A DNA stretch of 64,000 nt from Verrucomicrobiota bacterium (GTDB lineage Bacteria; Verrucomicrobiota; Verrucomicrobiia; Limisphaerales; J093), in NCBI GenBank assembly GCA_027493615.1, contig JAOSKK010000034.1, positions 124,001-188,000 of the forward strand, read 5' to 3'. The translations under genes were made by a program, and so were the position numbers. Below, piece by piece: positions 50,613 to 60,229 of this stretch; within the stretch, counting starts at the first letter, position 1, and each line of letters starts with the position of its first letter. The notes beneath the pieces are model-generated. The model saw only the letters and a list, made by a program, of their open reading frames with translations. It had not been told where the DNA came from and searched no databases.

Positions 50613-51240
50613 GCTCTGAATCGGCGGGGGTGAGAGGCCGAGGGAGTGGTCCCGCAGATTCAGAGCGACCGCGGATTGGGGGCAGGGTTGGATCGTTCCG
50701 CGGATGGGGTTAGCGAAGGTTCAATCGGCGGGAGCTCTGGATCGGCGGGGTGAAAGGTCGAGGGAGTGGTCCCGCAGATTCAGAGCGACCGCAGATTGGG
50801 GGCAGGGTTGGACCGTTCCGCGGATGGGGTTAGCGAAGGTTCAATCGGCGGGAGCTCTGAATCGGCGGGGTGAAAGGCCGGGGGAGTGGTCCCGCAGATT
50901 CAGAGCGACCGCCGATTGGGGGAGGGAGGATCGGTCCGCGGATGGGGTTAGCGAAGGTTCAATCGGCGGGGGCTCTGAATCGGCGGGGTGAAAGGTCGAG
51001 GGAGTGGTCCCGCAGATTCAGAGCGACCGCAGATTGGGGGCAGGGTTGGACCGTTCCGCGGATGGGGTTAGCGAAGGTTCAATCGGCGGGAGCTCTGAAT
51101 CGGCGGGGTGAAAGGCCGGGGGAGTGGTCCCGCAGATTCAGAGCGACCGCCGATTGGGGCGGGAGGAGAGGTCTTCGTGAACGGATTCAGGGAATGTCTC
51201 ATCGGCGGGGGCTCTGAATCGGCGGGGTGAAAGGCCGGGG
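50613..51240. repeat. hairpin minisatellite, about five 118-121 bp units
   Basis: Units start with gctctg.atcggcgggg at 50613, 50734, 50854, 50972, 51092 and 51211 (spacings 121, 120, 118, 120, 119). Each unit holds hairpin A: GCTCTGAATCGGCGGG paired with CCCGCAGATTCAGAGC (15 of 16 bp, about 21-nt loop). Each also holds hairpin B: CCGCCGATTG with CAATCGGCGG (perfect in unit 3). Spacing is not a multiple of three and stop-free frames are incidental. It lies between the DIP1984 gene and the FG-GAP gene. Confidence 0.92.
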
Positions 51241-51621
51241 GGCGATGTCGAGTCGGGCAAAGGCGCACGGCAGGACCCTCAAGAAACCGCCACTCGGGAG
51301 GATCCTGTCCGTGCCCGGCAGCGTCCGCCTTTTCGATCCTGGTCGAGCCGATTCGGGCCGGTCACCAAACCAATTCCAGGCCCACAGCCCGGTACGCATC
51401 AAACCTCTGTGGTGCTCACGACGATCGTAAGATGGACAGGAGGGCGGGACGTGTGCCGTCGAGCGGTGAACGCTGACGATGCGGGTTTCCCTGTCCGGTC
51501 TTCCCGCGGCATCTCGCCAAGCACCATGTGGGCAGCATGCATTCGTCGCCAGGAACGGTCGCTGGTAGTGATCGGCGGCCTGCCCCGGTCGTGCCCGCCA
51601 AAGAAACGAAAGCCACCAACC
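51241..51621. other. gap between minisatellite and FG-GAP gene
   Basis: No frame with protein-like composition. It should hold the promoter of the gene at 51622, but no clear motif is visible. Confidence 0.4.
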
Positions 51622-52991
51622 ATGAAAGCAACTCCTCGGTTCAAACTCGCAGGTTACAGTCGATCCAAGACCCCGGTTGCGGTCACGATCCTCGCGCTCT
51701 GCGCGCTCCCATTCACGACCGGCGCGGGGGTTCGTTGAGGTGAACCCCGGCATCACCTTCACCCGCACCTACTACAACGGCGGCGCCTCGTGGGGCGACT
51801 TCGACGGCGACGGTCATTTGGACTTGTTCCTGCCGGACTGGGGCCAGAACAGCGGCACGCCGGACGCGTTCTTTCGCAACGAGGGGAACCTGCAGTTCAG
51901 CCGCGTCAGGCCGTTGCGGGCGCGTTCGTCGCTCGCGACTTCGGGCGCATGGGCGGATTTCGACGGCGACGGCGACCTGGACGTTGTGGTGGCGAACCAA
52001 GACGATGCGGTCTTCATCTACCAGAATCTGCTGCGCGAGACCGGCGTGCCCGGATTCGCCGCAGTGACTGGCGGCACGGCCGAGGCTCGCGGCCTCCGAT
52101 TCGCCCAGAGCGGCTGCCTGGTTTGGGGTGACTTCAATAACGACGGTCTGCTGGACTTGGTCCTCAGCCACGACAACGCCGGGTTTCAGATCTACTTCGC
52201 GACACCCGGGGGTGAATACGAGCTTCGCCGCCGTTTCGCCGGGATCGGCGTCCGTATGTTGGCTCTCCTGGACGCCGACAATGACGGGCATCTCGACCTC
52301 ATTACCGACATGACCAGCGGCGACGGGGGGTACCGGCTCTACCTGAATCAAGGCGATGGCACCGCCTTCACCGAATCGTCTCTCGCGCCTGCCCGGCAGT
52401 TCTCCTACGTCCAGAGCGCCCCGGCGGTGGGCGACTTCAACAACGACGGCTACCCTGATGTCTTCCTCGTCTATCCCGGCCTGCCTGGGGCGTTGTTCGC
52501 CAACGTGGGCGGGGGACAATCGCTGGCTGAAGCTGAACCTCCTGGGAACGTCGTCGAACGGATCAGGCATCGGCGCGGTGGTGCGGGTCAAGGCCACGAT
52601 TCGCGGCGAGGAAGTCTGGCAGATGCGGCAGGTTTCCGCCGGCGGAGAAGCCTGGCGCGTGCAGCATGATATGCGGCCCAACTTCGGTCTCGGCGACGCC
52701 ACGAAAGCGGGCGTGGTGCGCATCGAATGGCCGTCGGGTGCGGTGCAAGAACTGACCGACGTGGCGGCGAATCAGATTCTGACCGTGACCGAGCCGCCCG
52801 TGCTGGTGATCGAGCCGGCAGTGGCTCTGGCCTGGCCGTTTCGCGCGGAGGGCTACGTCCTGTACGCGGCGGAGACGGCGGAGGGACCATGGCAGCGACT
52901 GGACGCACCGGTGACGATCACCGATGGCCGCTCCACCGTCACCCTCAAGGCGCGCGACCGGATGCGCCTGTACCGGTTGGGGAAACCTTGA
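51622..52991 (+). CDS. secreted FG-GAP/VCBS repeat protein with ASPIC/UnbV domain (two frame breaks)
   Basis: About 456 residues. Leader MKATPRFKLAGYSRSKTPVA...TILALCALPFTTGAG. FG-GAP/VCBS repeats with calcium-type DxDxDGxxD loops: WGDFDGDGHLDLFL, WADFDGDGDLDVVV, WGDFNNDGLLDLVL, DADNDGHLDLITD, VGDFNNDGYPDVFLVY. Then ASPIC/UnbV: NRWLKLNLLGTSSNGSGIGA, VRIEWPSGAVQELTDV, and a terminal module ending RMRLYRLGKP. Breaks at about 51729 (GGGGG, one missing) and 52514 (GGGGG, one surplus). The propeller would be extracellular; ligand unknown. Confidence 0.8.
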
Positions 52992-53112
52992 GCGGTGGGC
53001 GGACCGTCCGCGCTCTGCCTGAACCAGGCATCTGGCGTAAAGGGCGTAAGGCGCGGAACTCCACCTCTCCGTAATTGTAAACCCGCTGCTGCGGCGGTTT
53101 GGTCGTCCCGAC

Positions 53113-53636
53113 ATGATGCAACATCCGGCGCCAGAACGACCCAGGGAGATCGATCCGCTGGCCGAAGCCATTCTAACGCGGTTGCAGCCGTATCCCGTCG
53201 CACGCTTCATCGTCTTGGGCGGCTACTTCGCGCTCAAGCACTACCATGATTATCGCATGACCCATGACGTCGATGCCTGGTGGGATGAGGATAGCCGGGA
53301 ATCGGACCGGAAGGGGTCCGGGCCGCGTTGAATGCGGTGATCAAGCCCGTGGCTGACGAACGAGGGTTGACGCTCAAGCACCGCCGGTTCGGCGACACGG
53401 AATCGTGGGAGTTGGTCATGGCCGGGCATCTTTCCCCGGGCGAATGCTGGGATCTCTGGAGAAGGAAGAATCCGGATCTGGATTCCGCCGATGCCCGGCT
53501 GGAAGTGGCGCGGCACCTGCACGAAATCGAGTTGCGACGTCCGCTCGAGACACTGACCGACCCTGCGCGGCGGGAACAGGCACGGCAAACGCGCGATTGG
53601 TTTCGCGCGGTCTTGCTGCGGTCCTCCCCGACATGA
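53113..53636 (+). CDS. nucleotidyltransferase-like (AbiEii-type) protein (frame break)
   Basis: About 175 residues. RFIVLGGYFALKHYHDYRMT-HDVDAWW is the nucleotidyltransferase signature (GG...R.THDVD, two catalytic Asp). After a break at about 53300, LNAVIKPVADERGLTLKHRR-FGDTESWELV follows, then EIELRRPLETLTDPARREQA. AbiEii-type enzymes are toxins or phage-defence components. Its stop overlaps the next start (ATGA). Confidence 0.72.
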
Positions 53637-53959
53637 AACCGGACCACAGCGTTTATCCCGATCTCGATCGGCCGCCACTCGAGCCGGGTGATCTCGCCAC
53701 CCTCGAGGATCGCGCGGATTACCCGCAGCGCGTCTGCGCACAGTGGGATTACGGGATTATCCCCGAGCCCGCCACCTTCCAACTGCTCGCGCGATGGCGG
53801 GAGGTGTTCGAGCGGTTCCCCCTGTCCCATTCGGCGGCCTATCACACGTTCCGTTTTTGGTTCGGGTGGGAAGCTGTCGCGGGTCGAACGTTGCGCGCCA
53901 GCTACGAGGTAGACGATTTGCGAGAGGGACGCGCGGATCCGTGTGCCCTCTACACTTAA
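53633..53959 (+). CDS. hypothetical partner of the nucleotidyltransferase gene
   Basis: 108 residues, MKPDHSVYPDLDRPPLEPGD-LATLEDRADYPQRVCAQWDY then PEPATFQLLARWREVFERFP and FRFWFGWEAVAGRTLRASYE. Soluble, acidic, no recognised family. The ATGA overlap with the nucleotidyltransferase gene suggests a functional pair, perhaps a toxin-antitoxin or defence module, though it does not look like an AbiEi antitoxin. Confidence 0.6.
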   Translation: MKPDHSVYPDLDRPPLEPGDLATLEDRADYPQRVCAQWDYGIIPEPATFQLLARWREVFERFPLSHSAAYHTFRFWFGWEAVAGRTLRASYEVDDLREGRADPCALYT

Positions 53960-54160
53960 GAGCCGTCGATTCGCTCCGGCTGGTGCAGGGCTGAAGTTCC
54001 GTTACAAGCAGTCGGGGGCGCTAGAACCCCGTACTGCCCAGTGCCAGGTGAAGCCTATCTGGCAGGGTTGTGGCCGTTCACCTCGAAACAGTCGTAACAC
54101 GCTCCTGCCACAAGCGAATCAGGTGAAGACTCACGCAGCCCGCACCGACAGCGATGAGGT

Positions 54161-54425
54161 GTCCCCTGCCTCGACGAGATGTTTCTGGTCGGGCGGGAGA
54201 TCCCTTACCTGACCCATCGCATCTGGATGCCAACAGCGCCCTGCTCACGTTCATCCCGACCCGTCCTCCTTCATGCGGATACCTGACCCTCACCAGCCTG
54301 GAGAGCGGCAGGAGCTTTCGCGCGCCAAATGGGGCTCCGGCTCTCAACGAAGGCTGCCACATCGGACCGGGTGAAGTCTTCAACCTGGCCGTCCCACCAC
54401 TCCGGCCCGCCATTCCCCCTCCGTG
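54161..54425 (+). pseudogene. decayed paralog of the 43.1-kb secreted gene
   Basis: VPCLDEMFLVGREIPYLTHR-IWMP, then in another frame CGYLTLTSLESGRSFRAPNG-APALNEGCHIGPGEVFNL. Both parts align with the protein encoded at 43067-43586 (VPCLDETFLVEFELPYMTHR and GYITLTGLTSGTVYHAPNGA-PALNETLHLSPGEVF). The N-terminus, signal peptide and last strands are absent, so this is a fragment rather than only a miscalled gene. Confidence 0.72.
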
Positions 54426-54660
54426 AAGTCGGGAATCCCGGCCTTCGGTCGGCATGCGGCGGTGCACGAGCTCGCGTACGCCGTGAACCGGCATCGTTTC
54501 CTGGCCGTCGTCGGCGCGTTCGGCGGCGGCAAGTCCTTCGTCGTCCGTGCCCTCGGCCGTCCTCATGTCCAGCGATGCGAAAGGGCTTGGGCGGCGGATC
54601 TTCCAGGTCGGCGGACAGCCGGCCGGGCAACATCGTGCCGTGGGTCTCGATCGCCTCTCG
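54423..54660 (+). pseudogene. STAND-type NTPase P-loop fragment
   Basis: PAFGRHAAVHELAYAVNRHR-FLAVVGAFGGGKSFVVRALG resembles the start of an nSTAND NTPase (FxGRxxxVxxLxxAV...FLAVVGxSGSGKSSLVRAGL), including a Walker A GAFGGGKS. In another frame KGLGGGSSRSADSRPGNIVP, the next expected block (RPGxxPL), follows. The rest of the domain is missing. Joined directly to the paralog fragment, it suggests past insertion and decay of a defence or signalling gene. Confidence 0.55.
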
Positions 54661-54719
54661 GCAGGCACCTCCGCCCAGTGGCCCCCATCGCCTGCGCTCC
54701 GGTTGTCGTGCCCCCACCA

Positions 54720-54869
54720 AGGGGTCAGTACATAGTATGCGCCAACCAACCTCACCGCCGCGGTCCCCCCTTCCCCACCTTCCGCCGCCAGGCACGGGGA
54801 CCCTCGGGAGCGCACCCGCGCCAACCCCGTCCACCTCGAGGAAGAGCACAATACTATTGACTGACCCCT
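54720..54869. mobile_element. 150-bp inverted-repeat element (MITE/REP-like)
   Basis: Left end aggggtcagtacatagtat (54720-54738) and right end atactattgactgacccct (54851-54869) are inverted copies differing at two adjacent positions. The interior is GC-rich and has no frame of interest. The AGGGGTCAGT...ATAGTAT ends resemble palindromes I associate with RAYT/REP-type elements; no transposase is in the window. The element ends 23 bp before the prolyl oligopeptidase start. Confidence 0.6.
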
Positions 54870-54892
54870 GGGCGATCCGAAAGCTCGCGGCC

Positions 54893-57108
<2,216 letters not shown>

Positions 57109-57179
57109 GCTGAAGTTGAACGTTCCCGCCGGGCTTGCCGCTTGAATCGAGACCGGACATGTGGGATTCTGCCCACGCT

Positions 57180-57765
57180 ATGAGACTCCTGGGGCTGTGT
57201 CTCCTGACCGCGGTGACCGCGGGTTCGCTGCCGGATCTGCAAGGCCAGTATCTGGCGCCCCGGCAGTATCTGCGTCGGCTCCCGCCCGCCCAGCAACCCT
57301 CCCCGCCGCCGACGCCCGGAAGCGCCGGGCTGCCACCAGGGCCGGTGATCACCCCGCCGCCGACACCCGCGCCGACGGCCTCCGCCGCCGACGCCGCCAA
57401 GGCCGCGTCCCAGAAGGGAAGCCACCACCCAACGGGTGATTGAGTTCCAGAAGAAGCGCGCCTTGGCCGGTTCGGCCGCCGCGCAGTACAGTCTCGCCGT
57501 GCGCTACCTCGAGGGAGACGGAGTCGAGAAGAACCTGGCTGAGGCCTGCAAGTGGCTCCGCGCCGCCGCCAAACAAGACTACACCTGGGCCAAACGCAAG
57601 CTGGCCGAACTCGAGAAGGAACACGGCCAACTCCCGCCGCCGGTCGAGGAAGCGCCCGCCGCGCCGCTGGCTCCGCCCCCTGGCAAGGATGCCCCTCTTC
57701 CGTCTTCGCCTGAGGAATCGCCCCCGCCTGCCCCGCCCGCCGGTGCAACCCTGCCCCGCCATTGA
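57180..57765 (+). CDS. secreted Sel1-like repeat protein (frame break)
   Basis: About 195 residues. MRLLGLCLLTAVTAGSLPDL leader, Pro-rich linker (PPTPGSAGLPPGPVITPPPT), then QKKRALAGSAAAQYSLAVRY-LEGDGVEKNLAEACKWLRAA-AKQDYTWAKRKLAEL, one and a half Sel1/SLR helical repeats, and a second Pro-rich tail. Break at about 57424 (GGG, one G missing gives EATTQRVIEFQ). Probably a periplasmic protein-interaction module. It ends 11 bp before the next gene, so likely co-transcribed. Confidence 0.72.
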
Positions 57766-57776
57766 ACCTGACCACC

Positions 57777-58166
57777 ATGAATCCGAAACGCCCGGCGACC
57801 CCCTTGGTGACCCTCGCTGCCGGGCTGTGCCTGGGCCTGGCCACCTCCGGCTGTCAGAGCACCACGACCACGGAGACGTACGTGGGCAGGCCCTCGGGCA
57901 GCCTGGGGGACTTGAACTACAAGCTGAACAAGGAACCGGCCCCCGTGAAAACACCCCGGCCGACGCCGGACCGGCCGCAAGTCGTGCTGCTCGTCATGCA
58001 CGACGCCGAAGGGGTTCCGGTCTACGCCGAGACCCAGAAGAGCTCGGGTGACCCCGCCCTGGATCGGCGGGCGCAGGACTGGATCCTCAAGAAGCGGCGT
58101 TTCCCCAAGGGCGTGGCCAACACGGTCGTCGTGACGGTTGACCCCAAGCAGGTTCCCAAGCCGTAA
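57777..58166 (+). CDS. small lipoprotein with TonB-C-like domain
   Basis: 129 residues. MNPKRPATPLVTLAAGLCLG-LATSGC gives a lipobox (ATSGC). The C-terminus VVLLVMHDAEGVPVYAETQK-SSGDPALDRRAQDWILKKRR-FPKG follows the TonB C-terminal pattern (xGxVxxxxVxxSSGxxxLDxxAxxxxxxxRF.P). There is no TonB transmembrane anchor, so it is a lipid-anchored relative rather than TonB itself. Starts 11 bp after the Sel1 gene. Confidence 0.65.
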   Translation: MNPKRPATPLVTLAAGLCLGLATSGCQSTTTTETYVGRPSGSLGDLNYKLNKEPAPVKTPRPTPDRPQVVLLVMHDAEGVPVYAETQKSSGDPALDRRAQDWILKKRRFPKGVANTVVVTVDPKQVPKP

Positions 58167-58191
58167 GCGCCCAACTCACGTCGGCGCCTAC
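58167..58191 (+). repeat. single arm of the GTAGGCGCCGACGT repeat
   Basis: cgcccaactcacgtcggcgcctac directly follows the lipoprotein stop codon. It is one arm of the 25-bp inverted repeat at 14177-14251 (the ggaggc segment differs). Confidence 0.75.
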
Positions 58192-58242
58192 CGACGGAAC
58201 CCGCGATTGCCTGGACCGACCCAGGGCTGCCATGCTCCCGCC

Positions 58243-59015
58243 ATGAAGTACACGTACGAGGAACTGGCAGGGATGATCGACCACTCGCTCCTGCACCCGA
58301 CCCTCACCGACGCAGAACTCGATGCGGGCTGTCAGTTGGCCGCCCGCTACCGGGTCGCCTCGGTATGCGTAAAGCCCTACGCCGTTGTCCGGGCCGTGGA
58401 ACTGCTGCACGACACGGGCGTCCGGGTTGGCTGTGTCATCGGGTTCCCGCACGGCAACAGTTGCACCGAGGTGAAGCGCTTCGAGACCGAACTCGCCTGC
58501 CGGCAGGGCGCCGTGGAGATCGACATGGTGCTCAACCTGGGCAAGGCGCTGAGCGGCGCCTGGGCGTACGTCGAGGCCGAGGTGAAAGCCGTCTGCGACG
58601 AAGCCCACCGCCACGGCGCCACCGTGAAGGTCATCCTGGAAACGGATTACCTCGCCCAGGGCGGCGCGGGTCTGGACGGCGATGCGTTCAAACGCCGCCT
58701 CTGCCAGCTCTGCGAACGGGCCGGCGCGGACTGGGTCAAGACCTCGACCGGCTATGGCTTCGTCAAACAACCCGACGGCAGCTACAACTACCGCGGTGCC
58801 ACCGCGCATGACCTGGCCCTGATGCGAGCCGCCTGTTCCCCCGCGTCCAGGTCAAGGCGGCCGGCGGGGTACGGAGCCTCGACGACCTCATCCGGGTGCG
58901 TGACTTGGGCGCGAGCCGCTGCGGCGCCACCGCCACCGCCGCCATGCTCGACGACTACCGGCGACGCGAAGCCGCGGAGCGGCTGACCGGTTCCACCGCC
59001 GCCAAGACTTTGTAG
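58243..59015 (+). CDS. deoC: deoxyribose-phosphate aldolase (one frame break)
   Basis: 257 residues after repair. MIDHSLLHPTLTDAELDAGC, VASVCVKPYAV, VGCVIGFPHGNS, EIDMVLNLGK, VKVILETDYL (Lys region), DWVKTSTGYG with the Schiff-base Lys, then, after the break at about 58843 (CCCCC, one C missing), RVQVKAAGGVRSLDDLIRVR-DLGASRCGATATAAML. All active-site lysines are present. It splits 2-deoxyribose-5-phosphate into acetaldehyde and glyceraldehyde-3-phosphate in nucleoside breakdown. No other nucleoside genes are adjacent. Confidence 0.92.
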
Positions 59016-59197
59016 GTGCAGCGTGCCCTCGCTCCGGCTACAACCGCGCCGTGCTCAATACCTGGAACGATCGCCCCTCGATGCGACTGCCTGCCCCGCC
59101 AAGTCCGGGGAGGCAAACCTGCCCACGGGGCCGGATGCACCGGCAGCGCGCGGTCCCAACTCCAGGCTCACCCGAGCCACGTTCCGCCCGCATTGCC

Positions 59198-60229
59198 ATG
59201 AAAACCATGTCTGACTCCACCACCTCGATCTCCGTCGCCGTCCCGGCGCAACCGGAGCCACGACCTTTGACCGTTCCGTGCCGGCGTTCGCTCCGCCCCC
59301 CGCCTCTGCTCCTGACACTGGGCCTGCTCCTCGCCGCCGCCGGACCCGCCTTCGCCGCCGAGGACACCGTGGACCTGAAGCCCCAGTGGAAGGTCGGCCA
59401 GCGTATGGTCCAGCAGTACAAGACGACGCAGAAGCAGAAGATCGGCATGCCCAACGCCGCGGCGCCCATGCAACAGCAGACCGAGCAGACCCAGGAGGTG
59501 GCTGTCTCGGTCGTCAAACAACGGCCTGAGGGCGGCCACGAACTGAGCGTCGAGTTTCTGTCCATGAAGGTGGAAACCAAGATGGGCGAGACGGTGGTCC
59601 TCAAGTACGACTCGAAGACCGACAAGGCTGCGACCGGGGACAATCCCCTGAGCGGCATCTTCCAAAAGCTGGTGGGCGCGAAGTTCACCTTGCTGACCAC
59701 GCCGCAAGGTGAGGTCGAGAAGGTGGAGGGACTCGAGAAGATGCTCGAGAGCCTGGCGGCCGGTCTGCCCGAGATGTTCGCCGGCATGGTGCAGTCCATG
59801 GTCAACAGCGATGCCGTCAAGCAGATGAGCGGTGTGCCGCCGAACCTCCCCAAGGAACCCGTCGCGGTCGGCCACGAGTGGCCGGTCAAGACCGAGGTCG
59901 CCATGGGCCCCCTCGGCACCATGATCCTCGATCTCCGCTACAAGTACACCGGGCTCGAGCGCAAACGCGATTACTCCTGCGCCGTGCTCGACCACAAAGG
60001 TTTCATCACCAGCAAGCAGGGTAGCGGCACCGGGCCTGTCAGCTTCAGCGGGGTCAACGGCACAACCTCCGGCCGTTCTTGGTATGTCCCCAGCCTGGGC
60101 GCCGTCATCGACTCTTTCGCCGACCAGAAGCTCAAGCTGAAGATGAAAGCCATGGGCCAGGACGTGTCGATGGACATGGACCAACGGGTCCTCACGAAGC
60201 TGACCGAGGTGACAGCACCGGCGGAATAG
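59198..60229 (+). CDS. secreted DUF6263-like protein
   Basis: 343 residues. Signal peptide core LLLTLGLLLAAAGPAFA then AEDTVDLKPQWKVGQRMVQQ-YKTTQKQKI. Features VETKMGETVVLKYDSKTDK, IFQKLVGAKFTLLTTPQGEV-EKVEGLEKML, VGHEWPVKTEVAMGPLGTM, YKYTGLERKRDYSCAVLDHK-GFITSK and SWYVPSLGAVIDSFADQKLK match the DUF6263 pattern (LRYKFxxGE..., G.F..V.P.GEV..V.G, GDSW, Y.L.GVE). Periplasmic or surface protein of unknown role. Its 3' end overlaps the convergent histidine kinase by 38 bp. Confidence 0.72.
   Translation: MKTMSDSTTSISVAVPAQPEPRPLTVPCRRSLRPPPLLLTLGLLLAAAGPAFAAEDTVDLKPQWKVGQRMVQQYKTTQKQKIGMPNAAAPMQQQTEQTQEVAVSVVKQRPEGGHELSVEFLSMKVETKMGETVVLKYDSKTDKAATGDNPLSGIFQKLVGAKFTLLTTPQGEVEKVEGLEKMLESLAAGLPEMFAGMVQSMVNSDAVKQMSGVPPNLPKEPVAVGHEWPVKTEVAMGPLGTMILDLRYKYTGLERKRDYSCAVLDHKGFITSKQGSGTGPVSFSGVNGTTSGRSWYVPSLGAVIDSFADQKLKLKMKAMGQDVSMDMDQRVLTKLTEVTAPAE

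Noticed and set aside
50613..51240. CRISPR array
   Set aside because: The units are repeated over their whole length with no unique spacers, unit length is about 120 bp, and no cas gene is near.
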